Positions 13,498 to 23,625 of a DNA stretch of 64,000 nucleotides are shown one piece after another. The stretch comes from Planoprotostelium fungivorum (taxonomy: Eukaryota > Evosea > Variosea > Cavosteliida > Cavosteliaceae). The stretch covers positions 62,001-126,000 of the forward strand of contig MDYQ01000165.1 in the NCBI GenBank assembly GCA_003024175.1, given 5' to 3'. Below the pieces are notes generated by a model. The model was not told the origin of the DNA. It worked only from the letters and a program-made list of their open reading frames with translations, and did not search any database. Both the position numbers and the translations under genes were made by a program. Position 1 is the stretch's first letter, and each line of letters begins with the position of its first letter.

Positions 13498-14730
13498 ATG
13501 AAGAGGAGTCATCTCGACAATCACGTACCTGAGCACACTGCAAAGAAGAGATATTTAGAAGAGGGTAACGGACAGACAGACATGAGTTCAGACGAGGCTT
13601 ACCGTTTATTTGAAGAATTTCGCACCGCCTGTGATGGCAATGCACCCATTGATCAGACACAACAGAAACTGAATAAGCTGAAGGTGAATGAGTCGAATGA
13701 TTTCCTTTCACCGACGTTAATCTTTGTATCAGTTGGCCATTGCACGCTTCGATGACAGCCAATCTCCAGAAATCCAACAGAAACAGTGGCTACTCTCAAG
13801 TGCGTCGGTTTTGATGGTTGACCTTTTTTCACATATCTCATTCTAAACAGGAGAAACACTTGAATACGCCGCTCTTTTCAGTATCAAAGCGAAAGATATT
13901 GCCGCTTTTGAGAGATACTTCTCACAGTTGAAGACATACTACTTCGATTTAGCGTGAGTCCATTCCACGTCCATTCATGTTACTCCCTTCTTAATTATGA
14001 ACAGCACAAAGCTCCCACCATCCCAGAGACAATACACAATCATCGGTTTAGAACTGCTGCATTCTCTGTCGAAAGACAAACTCGATGAATTTCACACTCT
14101 CCTAGAGCTCATCCCCTTCGCTCACCATCAGAACGTCTTCATCAAACACCCCATTCAATTGGGTAATCCACTCGAATGTCCTCCATATCACATATCTGAT
14201 CCGGTTTAGAACAATACATGATGGAGGGATCCTTCAACAAAGTTCTTGCGGCGAAGAATGACATCCCAGCCGAACAGTATGCTTACTTTATGGACCAACT
14301 CATGGACACAGTCAGGTGACATCATCATCCTGTCCATCGTGTGCGATGAACTGTCGCTGACTCCCCATAGAAACGGCATCGCCGACTGCTGCACCTCGGC
14401 TTACGACCACCTTGGTATCCGCGAGGCGCAGAGAATCTTGGGTCTCTCTTCACAAGATCAGCTCACATCGTTTGCCAATGAGGTGATCTGCCTCTCTCCA
14501 TCATCTCACACATCCATCTCATTTTCCATCTGACGATCTGAAACACGTCCACCATCTCAAATGACTCACATCGATCACAGAGGAAATGGAGAGTCAGTGT
14601 GTTGAACGGAGAGAACGTCATACTGTTCCGCCAGGAGGAACAGAAGGGAAAAGAAGACAGCCAGATTCCATCTCAGAAGCTCATCCGACAGACTCTGTCT
14701 TACGCCCGTGAGCTGGAGAGGATTGTGTGA
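13498..14730 (+). CDS. PSMD8: 26S proteasome regulatory subunit PSMD8/Rpn12
   Basis: Rpn12 is a PCI-domain subunit of the 19S lid, needed for lid-base joining. Six to seven exons read through in phase. Recognisable blocks are [15 protein letters not shown] near the N-terminus, [16 protein letters not shown] with [19 protein letters not shown] (split over about 14205-14320), the CSN8/PSMD8/eIF3K-type segment around [14 protein letters not shown], and the C-terminal end [13 protein letters not shown], almost the animal and yeast ending (QVIEYARQLEMIV). Length near 270 residues is normal. The ATG at 13498 is preceded by an acceptor-like tract, so a non-coding first exon may exist. Introns are 35-60 nt. 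Confidence 0.95.
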
Positions 14731-15240
14731 TGCAATAGACTCTTTCAACTGTTCGTGTGTCGTTCTTGTGTTTGAGACGAGTGAGCATGCTGGAATCACG
14801 ATCCGACGGAGCTGTCCATCATGCATTTGTCGATCCAGCATGTGGCGTTGTCCTGGAGCCGTATGCCTTTATCTCCATCACATCTCATCTCATCCTCTAG
14901 ATCGATATAGACAGCCCAGTCCTGAAACAGACCTGAGCAGGGAGCTCGGTTGTTCTGAAAACTGGAAATAAATATGTGGGAGGATTTAAAGTTTCAAGTG
15001 TAGCGGATGTCGCTGTGACGGGTGGTTTGACAGGGGCACTCGAGAGAACAACCGAAGAGGGCATCATCTCACACAGACCAAGGTTTAGACACCGTTCGAT
15101 AGTATCAGTTCCATCCGACCGATACATTCTTTCGCAGGTGAGTTCATCGGCTGCTCCTCCATATGCTCATCCCTGTGGTAGCGCCCATCCTTGTGATATT
15201 AGACTTCCTCTCCACTTGATAGTATATAAGAAGAGAAGAG
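14731..15240. other. Intergenic: PSMD8 3' flank and FERM gene promoter
   Basis: A 510-bp gap between two plus-strand genes. An open stretch at 14945-15140 (GSSVVLKTGNKYVGGF and following) has no start codon that could be joined convincingly and resembles no family I know. A TATA-like TATATAAG at 15223-15230 sits about 10 bp before the FERM ATG. Confidence 0.35.
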
Positions 15241-16571
15241 ATGGTGAGTGACTCGTTTCTGAACATCTTCTGAAGCATTACAGACTTCAAAAGTAGTGAG
15301 AGTCTACTTTATGGATAATGTCGGTTACAAGGCATTCGGAATCGATGAGAGCACCAACGCAGAGAAGTTGAAGTCGATGGTAACCGAGAGACTTGGCATG
15401 AAAGAAGACGCATGCTTTGCGATATTCGAGAAGAAGGACGGATGGGGTGCGTCTTTTCTCACCTTTTCTTCACTTTCTTGACGAGCCGCACCCTCCGATA
15501 TCTTATGATCCGATGCATCTATCCTACGAATGTCTAAACCGACATGATGCACAGAGAGATGTCTGGAACCAGAAGAGAAACCATGCGAACTGATGACCGG
15601 CTGGAACGCAGGAGAGACCAAGAAGAGTGGTCAAGAGACTCTGAAAGAGGCATCGTGCGCCTTCATCCTCAAGAAAAAGATATACCTACGCGATGACGAC
15701 CGAGAGATGCTTGACCCCGTCACCAAACATCATGTCTACCTCCAAGCCCTGTGGAGTGTCATAGAGAGCGAGTACCCTTGCACAGTGGAGGATGCCATTC
15801 GATTGGCCGGGCTTCAAGTCCAGATCGTCTATGGAGATCACAAGCCTGGATCTCACACGGCAGGTTTCCTCACGTGAGGTTTTATTCCATTTTATTGTTC
15901 TCACACTCGACCAGGGCCAACCTGAAGAACTTTGTCCCTCAAGACTTGTTCTCTCTCAAGAGACCAGCCGAGTGGGAGGCTCTCATCTTCAAAGCACACG
16001 CGATGAACACCGGCAAGTCTGCAGAGGATTCCAAGTTGGAGTATTTAGAGATCGTCAAGCAATGGCCATTCTATGGCACAACTTTCTATCCTCCATGCCG
16101 CTCGGTCAACAACAGAAAACTTCCCAGCAAAGTCATCATCGGTGTCAACGCTGAGGGTATCCTCTTATTGAAGAAAGATAAGGTGAGACGTGTTCTCATC
16201 GTCCTCATTTATTCGATTTTATTCTTCACCTCTGACCGTGATGAACAGGAGCTGGTTTCCACCCATCCCTTCACTGAGATCTGCAGCTGGGCTTCTTCTT
16301 CCACGACATTTGCCTTTGAATTTGGAACACAACTGGAATCTCAAAAGTACACATTCGAGACCAGACAGGTGACACATCATCATCATCAGCCATCTCGTTC
16401 ATCTTCACTCTCCATCTTGGCTCATCGTGGCCAACACCGTCACCGTCATCGCAAACAAAGGTGTGACGGAGTTTGCAGGGCTCCATTATAGCAGCAAGTA
16501 TCCAGACGTACATCGACATATTGGTTCAGATGTTGAAGTCGGGCGAAGAATCAGAAGACGAGCAGGAGTAG
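15241..16571 (+). CDS. FERM-domain protein
   Basis: FERM domains link membrane receptors or lipids to the actin cortex. The first exon is only the ATG (15241-15243); a 40-nt intron joins it to TSKVVRVYFMDNVGYKAF, a ubiquitin-like F1 lobe. F2 covers MLDPVTKHHVYLQALWSV to about KRPAEWEALIFKAH. WPFYGTTFYPP and the PH-like F3 (SKVIIGVNAEGILLLKK, FTEICSWASSSTTFAFEFG) follow, with an acidic tail KSGEESEDEQE. The three lobes make nearly the whole protein of about 360-380 residues, with no MyTH4, talin rod or kinase seen. It could be talin-head-like or a stand-alone FERM regulator. Its stop is about 50 bp from the convergent EMC8/9 stop. Confidence 0.85.
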
Positions 16572-16622
16572 ATGTCCAAGAAATTGTAATACACGAAATC
16601 ACAGGGCCTCTTTATTCTCATG

Positions 16623-17342
16623 TCACAGGAGCCATGGTTTGTTCGTGTCCTCCATGTGATCTAAAAAGTCGGCGGTTTCGGCTCTCTCTATCATGCTGGT
16701 CACGGGGGCTTCACCTCTGTAGATGGAGATTAGATGAGATGGAGGTGATCGATGTGATGTGACTCACTTGTATGAGATTTGGTTCTGGGGGATTTCTTTG
16801 GTGGACTTGTCGTGTTGGTAACCTCGCATGACTAGATGTGAAGAGGAAGAGGAATAGCTCTTCTCTGAGTCTAACTGTGTTCATCTTAGAATCACATGAT
16901 GGTGTCTGGCCCACCGTGAGGGTGATAGCCTGTGGAAATTGTGTCTTGATGACCTCACAGAATGGAGAGACGGTGGAGGGGATAGCAGCTGCTCCAGACT
17001 CACTCAGGAAGTACGAGCCGACGATCTAAATGGAATGATTCAGGACACCGTCTCGACTCAATCTTCCTCACCTGCTCGTCTTGACTCTTTGCATGTTCCT
17101 CTACCTGCCATGGATGAATATCAAATCGATTGAACAAATCAGAATCATACCATGGTCAACCCCATCTCGATGTATAGATTGAGAAAGACACGTCCGTGAT
17201 ATAGAGGGATGGCTCGTGTGACGTTCACATTGTTGTCGCTTTTCCGTCCTAACAGTACCCCAAATATGTTCTGATCAGGGTGCTGATATCCATGCTGGTG
17301 GATTTTGATCGTGACTTTGGGGTCGATCGTATAGGAGGTCAT
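16623..17342 (-). CDS. EMC8: ER membrane protein complex subunit 8/9
   Basis: EMC8/9 is the cytosolic MPN-like subunit of the EMC, an insertase for tail-anchored and multi-pass proteins. Four exons give about 200 residues. Typical family blocks are QHPDQNIFGVLLGRK, the strongly conserved AIPLYHGRVFLNLYIEMGLT (compare IPLFHGTLALAPMLEVALT), EQIVGSYFLSESGAA, and the C-terminal FLDHMEDTNKPWLL. The MPN+ metal-binding residues (JAMM motif) are absent, as usual for EMC8/9. The start MTSYTIDPKV at 17342 is preferred; an in-frame ATG at 17363 is possible. It is convergent with the FERM gene. Confidence 0.85.
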
Positions 17343-17643
17343 GATGTGATCTGATATGATCATCGCAACATTTTTTACTCCATTTTTGAACTTTTATTTT
17401 ACCACCAGAAGTGAACCTTAGCGCGAGGCTTTGCGGCGTACAAGACATCCATATTCACGTTGTCTGTTTACCTTGATATAATACATCGACAGCAGCTGAT
17501 TTGAGGTTACCACCGTCAACCGTCACTGTCGTTATATCATATCGATTGGCGCCGATCGATATGATAAGAGACAGACGGACAATCAAACATGATGAAGATG
17601 CTGCTGATGCGAGATCACGATCTATATCATTACACTCTGACTA
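17343..17643. promoter_or_regulatory. EMC8 upstream region with palindrome
   Basis: A 301-bp gap between the AKR7 stop and the EMC8 start, both minus. It contains a perfect inverted repeat (17536-17546 and 17555-17565, arm ATCATATCGAT) around a GGCGCC core, described in the findings. No gene seen. Confidence 0.4.
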
Positions 17644-18789
17644 TCAGTGATAATACTTGGAAGCGTGTGCCTTGACGTGTGTCCATGCCTTATCTAACAC
17701 TTGTACTACCTCCTCGGGCAGTGCTTCCTTCTCTAAATCGATCAAGTTCTGCTCGATGTGTTTCGTGCTGCTGGCACCGATGAGAATAGCATCGTTATGT
17801 TCTCTCTTCAACAGCGAGTGGTGTGACATCCATCTACATCGTTTCAATGCGATGCCACGGGAATGTTTCACCTCAATGCAACCTCTGCCAGAGTCAAGTT
17901 GTGCTTCTCAGCGACAGGCCTGATCATGTCCAGTGCTTCAAAGTAAGCATCATTCCAGTATCTGTCTCCATTGTCATCACGATCGATCATGCGATAGACA
18001 TGAAATTCACCTCGTTCGATACATCTGTCCCTGTTTCCTCTCCGGATCGAATCTGGATCCCTCTTCTACCTTCTCCTCCTTCTTAAAGTTTCCCGCGAAG
18101 AATCCTCCGCCCAACGGGTTGAATGCGTAGAAGCTCATCTTGTAATGACGCAGACAAGGAAACAGCTCAGGCTCGACGGTTCGGTGGATGGCGTTGTAGA
18201 TTCCCTGGTAGGCGCTGGGCTTGATCCAGCCGTGGCGATCGCAGATCTCGCAGATCTGAGCGACCTCCCAAGACATGTAGTTGGAGATACCAAACTTGTC
18301 GAAGAGACCTTCTCTGTGCAGCCTGTCGACCTGTTCGAATGTCAGTCGTGATGTGATGATGTGACAATGGGCATTTCAATGCAACTTGTTCACCTCTCTC
18401 ATGGTGACTTCGTAAGGTACAGAGCGGTCTGGGCCGTGAAGATACCACATGTCGATCTTCTTTGCGTTCAACGCCTTCAAACTCAGCTCCAAATGCTTCC
18501 TCAGATCTTCAGGTCCATGCGTGATAGTTGTCTCAGTCAGCCATCCTGCCTTTGATGGATATAACTTGGTGTCCATGATCAGTCCTCTCTCTTGCCACTT
18601 CAACTTGCCGAGGTATTCTTCTGACGTACCCAGACCGTAGACTCTAGCTGTATCGATCTCTTTATGTCCATGTTTCTGGAAGATGTCTAAGATGGCCGCG
18701 CAATCGTCCAAAGAAGTGGTTCGACTCTGCTCGGCAGAGCTACCGAATGTCATAGCACCGAAGACGATGTTGATAGCTGATTGAGGCAT
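17644..18789 (-). CDS. Aldo-keto reductase, AKR7 (aflatoxin B1 aldehyde reductase) type
   Basis: An NADPH-dependent reductase of aldehydes such as succinic semialdehyde or aflatoxin dialdehyde. The protein starts MPQSAINIVFGAMTFGSS and shows the AKR tetrad in order: Asp in EIDTARVYG, Tyr in the same segment, Lys in IMDTKLYPSK, His in MWYLHGPDRSVP. Later AKR7 blocks are SNYMSWEVAQICEICDRHGW, YQGIYNAIHRTVEPELFPCL, FYAFNPLGGGFFAGNF and the cofactor-tail segment DAILIGASSTKHIEQNL. Length of about 330 residues and the order match AKR7. Three exons or more; introns lie at about 17890-18010 and 18330-18380. Confidence 0.92.
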
Positions 18790-19331
18790 GGTTGTCGTTG
18801 TGATTGTGTTGTGTTCTCTTGGATGATGTTACTGGATGATTACGTCAGCGCTCTTCGGCCCGAACTTGGACATCTTACGTGAGCGATGAGATTGTTCCTT
18901 GAAACGTATATACCTAGGTACTCACAGAGCTATCCATCTGCAAAGATGGGGAAGACAATCTTGTATAACCTCAAGTTGAAAACTTCAGATGAGCATTCAA
19001 TTTGCACTCAATCGACAGGTCCTTCCCTTGTTGTTAACACTGGTTGAAAGCGGACTATTCTGTGTATTAGAGGTGGTCTGTTAACGGCTCTTTGCATTCC
19101 GTTCGTGGTGTGGACAGACGCTCCAGGCTGCTGAACGTTGACCAATGAGACCGTTCAATCATCAACCAGGACGGTGACTTGGCCAATTTATGCGCACTCG
19201 ATCTACATTCTCATCATCACACATCAAGAGGGGAGAGAGAAACCATCATCATTACATTCTATTATTCAGTCGTTCTTCACGATGATTATTCCTCATATCG
19301 TATACACTTTACATCTGTCTTGTAGACTCTT
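18790..19331. other. Intergenic: AKR7 promoter
   Basis: 542 bp between the AKR7 start and the 3' end of the TLC gene, both minus. I see no gene or repeat; the short open stretches here have no coding character. Confidence 0.4.
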
Positions 19332-20226
19332 TCAGCTGGATCCAGCGGGCATTCTTCTCGTTGGGGTAATTTCTCTCTGGATCACTTTCTTCTGTTCCAT
19401 CGCGATGATTCCATCCTTGACATCGGAGACCTCATGCTTCTCTACAGCCTCCACTTCCTTGGAGGACTTCGCTCTTCTCACGAATCCTCTGATGCATCCG
19501 TAAAACCAGAAAGAGTGCAGACAGAAGAGGAGACCGAGGATGATGGGTGGAAGATTACCGGTGATGATGCGATTGTGAGGGAGGGTGTACGAGACAATCA
19601 GCACGGCGTGAAAGAAGATACGAGTGAGGAAGAAGGTGATGGCAAAGAGGTGGTTCGATCGCATTGTGGGCGCGATCTTTCCCATGCCAAGGACAAACGT
19701 GGGTAACTTTAGAATTGATCAATTACGGTGGAATGATAGAGTGAATGTTTCACCTCCATGATGAAACAGAGGCAGAAGATCTCTGTGAGACGGTTGTGAA
19801 TGGCGATCTCGACGATGCCAAGATAGACGACGTGATGTGCCCACCCGGAGATCATATCCACTTCCTCGCGGTAAGACAGAAAGCCGATGATGAGATCGCT
19901 TTCGGAGTTTCAGTGACATCATCCACATCCACACACCTGATTAGGAAGGCTTGGAAGAATCTGAGAAGGTACTGGTCCATTGCACCGTACGAATGTACTT
20001 GTGAGACGCTTCCAAAGCTCGACAGAAAAGACATTATGAACGGTAAAGAGGACAGCGTCATGACGGCGCTGACAGTCGTCGATAAGATCCAAGCTCTCTG
20101 CTTGTTGCTGCTGAAGTGTGGTGATGTGATCTTGTATAAGGCAAGTAGCAGAGCTGCCGATGCGACCATGAAGCCGAGCGGAATTTGGCTGAGATAGCCA
20201 GAAGCCATCACTTGTTCTGTTGTCAT
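19332..20226 (-). CDS. TLC-domain multi-pass membrane protein (TLCD-like)
   Basis: TLC (TRAM-LAG1-CLN8) proteins act in lipid synthesis, sensing or membrane composition. From MTTEQVMASGYLSQIPLGF the protein has about six or seven membrane spans. Its layout matches TLCD4-like proteins: a helix with RAWILSTTVSAVMTLSSL, then FQAFLISDLIIGFLSYR across a short intron, then SGWAHHVVYLGIVEIAIHNR with the paired histidines typical of TLC domains, and LFAITFFLTRIFFHAVLIV. The lysine/glutamate-rich tail ends RRMPAGSS. The enzymatic ceramide synthase motif block (HDxxD) was not found, so a non-enzymatic TLCD role is more likely. An upstream exon could exist (see the fragment at 20320-20545). Confidence 0.8.
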
Positions 20227-20319
20227 GAGAGAACCAGAGAGTTCTGAGCTGTGCTGGTGGGTGAGCGGGTGAAATTGAATTGTGCGCCGGTCGGAAAAAT
20301 CTCTCCTGCCGGAAATTCA

Positions 20320-20545
20320 ACCAGGGCGTGGCTCACTCACATGAGACACACAGACACCACATGAGTAGTAGAAGATGTGCATGTGTTGCATCCGAGAGAC
20401 ATGGTGAAGAGCAGGGTTCGTGTCGTCCAAAATGACCGGAAAATCTTTTTCACAGAACATGTCTTCCAGAGTTCCGTACCATGCATGATGTGGCGACGAT
20501 GAGACAAACGACGATTGCAGTGAATATCTACACAAAAAGACATGA
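20320..20545 (-). pseudogene. Possible second, truncated TLC-like N-terminal piece
   Basis: Between WDR82 and the TLC gene, on the same strand, a hydrophobic segment (IFTAIVVCLIVATSCM, about 20481-20526) is followed by WYGTLEDMFCEKDFPVILDD and NPALHHVSRMQHMHIF. The order, a helix, an acidic loop with D/E-P-like text, then the start of the next helix, copies the N-terminal half of TLCD proteins. The downstream half is absent before the intact TLC gene begins. It ends at a good splice donor (CAT|GTGAGTG), so it could instead be a 5' exon or alternative start of the intact gene. Confidence 0.3.
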
Positions 20546-20628
20546 ATACTCTCGTGCTGCCTGTGCCATCGATTCGACAATTGACATCATCATCCACACT
20601 GACAAATTCAAAGCATGTACAGCGAAAT

Positions 20629-21663
20629 CTATTGCGGCATCTGCGGCAGCCAAAAGCACAGAGAATGGTTGTTGTCCACCGACGCCAGCATCATGGACCT
20701 TGGATTCCAAGAAACGGCCTCCACAACGTTCGACCCGTGCCTCCATTGGCAGATTTCGTTTCCGTTGATGCTGCTCCAGCAGTGGATGTTGCCATCTGTA
20801 CCCCCGCAGATGACAAACTGGCCATCGGGTGAGAAGCTGGCAGTACCGCTGAGACCGTGAGTGCTCTTATAACTGTGCTTCAATTGCCCTGAGAAGGAAT
20901 CTATGAGATGGACGGTCTGATTGCTCATGGTCAACAGCAGCATGCTTCCATCGGACGAAAAGACGACTCGAAGACAATCCGAGAGGGTTGGCTGGGGGAT
21001 GGAGAAGGTAGAGAAGGAACCTCTGTCGTAGTTGCGTATGTCATACAGTTTGATGATGGTGTTGTTGCTGGCCATAGCGAAGACGACACCTTGTGGATCG
21101 AAGGAAACGCTGGCTCTCCCTTTTCTCCTGAGAAGACCCTGGAGAAACGTGTCAACACTTCGTTTTAGAAGGATGAGAAAATGAGATGTCAATGAACACA
21201 GAGGAGGATGGGATCGATTCGAAAGATAAAGACTCACTTGACACGTGGGAGCGAGAAGGTCCCAGAAACGTATGGTGCTGTCGAGAGAAGCAGATATGAA
21301 CGTATTATCTTTGGGTGATAGACTGATGGACACGACTTTGTCTCTGTGACCCTTGTAATAGCGAAGGTAACGGTTGTCTAACGACAAGAGTCTCATCGAT
21401 TGGTCCCATTCGTTAGAAGATGCGACGATGACTTGTTGTGGCTCTCTTGTGAAGCGTACAAGATCCGCTCCATACTTTCGAGAGTGGATGGTCTTTGTCT
21501 TCTTTCCTTGGTTTGTATCGTACAGATTGAGCGATTCATCATCGGACGAAGTGATCAGGAGTCCTCCCTCTACATTGAAATCGAGACTGTTGATCCTCTT
21601 CTCGTTGTCGTTGAAGAGTTTTACAGGCTCAAACTTGGCCACGTTTTCTGCTGTGATACGCAT
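20629..21663 (-). CDS. WDR82: WD40 protein WDR82/Swd2 (Set1/COMPASS and cleavage-factor subunit)
   Basis: WDR82/Swd2 tethers Set1 H3K4 methyltransferase to RNA polymerase II and also acts in termination complexes. Two exons around one intron (about 21160-21240) give about 320 residues of WD repeats. Family text: FDVEGGLLITSS-like FNVEGGLLITSSDDESLNLYD, KYGADLVRFTREPQQVIVAS, LRYYKGHRDKVVSISLSPKD with FISASLDSTIRFWDL, then FDPQGVVFAMASNNTIIKLYD and the C-terminal blade with TDGNIHCWSSINGNEICQW. These are near-diagnostic for Swd2. The ATG at 21663 (MRITAENVAKFEPVK) is chosen over an upstream in-frame ATG because family members begin close to the first blade. Confidence 0.93.
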   Translation of the reverse strand: MRITAENVAKFEPVKLFNDNEKRINSLDFNVEGGLLITSSDDESLNLYDTNQGKKTKTIHSRKYGADLVRFTREPQQVIVASSNEWDQSMRLLSLDNRYLRYYKGHRDKVVSISLSPKDNTFISASLDSTIRFWDLLAPTCQVSLYLSNRSHPPLCSLTSHFLILLKRSVDTFLQGLLRRKGRASVSFDPQGVVFAMASNNTIIKLYDIRNYDRGSFSTFSIPQPTLSDCLRVVFSSDGSMLLLTMSNQTVHLIDSFSGQLKHSYKSTHGLSGTASFSPDGQFVICGGTDGNIHCWSSINGNEICQWRHGSNVVEAVSWNPRSMMLASVDNNHSLCFWLPQMPQ

Positions 21664-21724
21664 TCGGTAATGTGATGTGATCTTTCTTTTTCTCATATTT
21701 TCTACATCACATCATCGAGGGGCG
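21664..21724. promoter_or_regulatory. 61-bp divergent promoter, WDR82 / CIAO1
   Basis: The start codons of two outward-facing WD40 genes are only 61 bp apart, so both 5' UTRs and the shared promoter must fit here or overlap the coding regions. Confidence 0.6.
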
Positions 21725-23300
21725 ATGTCAGCTACACTGAAGAACGTCGCCGTTTCGGAAGGTAATACACACTTGTTCTAAACGAAACGATTCAAAGTTC
21801 AATCTCGGTAGGACATACAGACCGTGTCTGGAGTCTTTCGTGGTCTCCCAGTGGGAGTCTATTAGCTAGTTGTGGTGGTGACAAGACCATTCGACTCTGG
21901 AAGGTATCGAATTACGCGGGCTTCAGGGTCTGATCGAATCATCAGTTGAAGGATGACAACAGTCTGGAATGCATTCACACATGCATCGACACACACGAAA
22001 GAACGATACGTCACGTATGTTGGTCCCCCAGCGGTCAATATCTCGCTGCGGCCTCTTTCGATTCAACTGCTTCTGTCTGGAAGAAAGTCAACAACAATGG
22101 AGGTGATGTCAAGTGAAATGGAAAACGATGGATCCATCTTCTATCAGAGATCGCCCTCGAGATGTTGGCCCGTCTTGAAGGCCATGAGAACGAAGTAAAG
22201 TCTGTCTCGTGGGACGCTTCCGGTTCTCTGTTGGCCACTTGCAGCCGAGACAAGTCTGTATGGATCTGGGACAGTGAGTGCGATCCGTCTCATCATGCGA
22301 TGCTGATCATGTCAGTGGACGAAGACGAAGAGTTCAATTGTGTGGCTGTCCTGCACGGCCACAGCCAAGACGTCAAAGCGGTCAAGTGGCACCCTTCGAA
22401 AGAGGTGATGACCGACTTTTATTTCATTTTAATCTCGTCGATTTGGGATGACACCCTCCAGATCTTGTTTTCAAGCAGCTACGATGACACGATCAAAGCG
22501 TGGGAGGACGATGAGGATGATTGGTACTGCAGCCACACTCTCACAGGTCACACCTCTACAGTTTGGGACGTTTCATTCAATTCCGACGGCTCCAAAATGG
22601 GTGAGATGATGATGAGGTGGAGACTCTTTTCTGACTCATTCAGTCAGTTGCTCGGACGATAACAATTTGATCATTTGGGATACGAAAGTCATAGGAGGTG
22701 AAGATTTATTCGAGTGAGACTCGTCTACAACGGTGTAGATGGACCGAAGCAAGTGTGCACCTTGAGTGGATACCACACGCGGACTATTTTTAGCGTCGAT
22801 TGGTCGGAGGAGGGTTACATCGCATCAGCGGGTGCCGATGATTCCATTCACATCTTCAGAGAGGTGAGATCGTGATGTCACCATCCGTCACATGCATCAT
22901 GAATCACCACTCGATCATCCATCACCAGCGATCACCAGCCATCGTCATTGATCTTCATCGATGATCGCCTTGATCATCGTTTCGATCATCCATCATCATC
23001 GATCATCATCGCGTCTTTCCATCCACCGTTTCATACGCAACGATTGATCATCATTTCAGGATGGTCCAGGAGACTCTAGCGAAGACAAGAAGGTCTCTTT
23101 CTCACAGGTGATGACACACGTACACCCTCCATCCTGACCACTTTCATCAGACGTCAGTCGAGAGGAAAGCACACGGAGGAGACGTCAACTGCGTGACGTG
23201 GAGGCCGGCAAAGAGAGAAGACGGAACGATCCTGTTGGCTTCGTGTGGTGATGACAACCTCATCAAGTTGTGGGCTTTAGAGATATCATCCGATGTGTGA
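21725..23300 (+). CDS. CIAO1: Cytosolic iron-sulfur assembly WD40 protein CIAO1/Cia1
   Basis: CIAO1 is the seven-bladed WD40 core of the CIA targeting complex (with CIAO2 and MMS19), which delivers Fe-S clusters to nuclear and cytosolic apoproteins. [12 protein letters not shown] is followed across an intron by [20 protein letters not shown] and the later blades [98 protein letters not shown] and [18 protein letters not shown], ending [13 protein letters not shown]. The DTIKxWxDDxDDW block is typical of CIAO1. About eight short introns; a longer one (about 22865-23060) is CATCA-rich. Confidence 0.93.
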
Positions 23301-23625
23301 GAATATAAAGTGTGAAGGAGGACGCGTCCATTCGTAATTTGTGTAAGATGTAATGTGACATTGAACGCTCATTGCATCGATTCTTACTCTCGCACTGGAC
23401 AGACAGATTATGGTGAAATTTCGTTTTCAGAAGCCACCGTACATGATCATGGTGACCGCCATTCACATGGTTGAGGTCTTGTGGCTTTCGAATCATTGCT
23501 GAAGAGCTTTGTCGTCAATTCTGTTGAGAGACCATACGCCCCATTTTCAAAGAGAACAAGGGTGTTGGTAGATGCACGTGCGATGACACAAAAAGCAACG
23601 TGACACAGATAGAGTCGATTACATT
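23301..23625. other. Intergenic between convergent CIAO1 and GDPD
   Basis: 325 bp between two stop codons holding both 3' UTRs. Nothing else seen. Confidence 0.4.
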
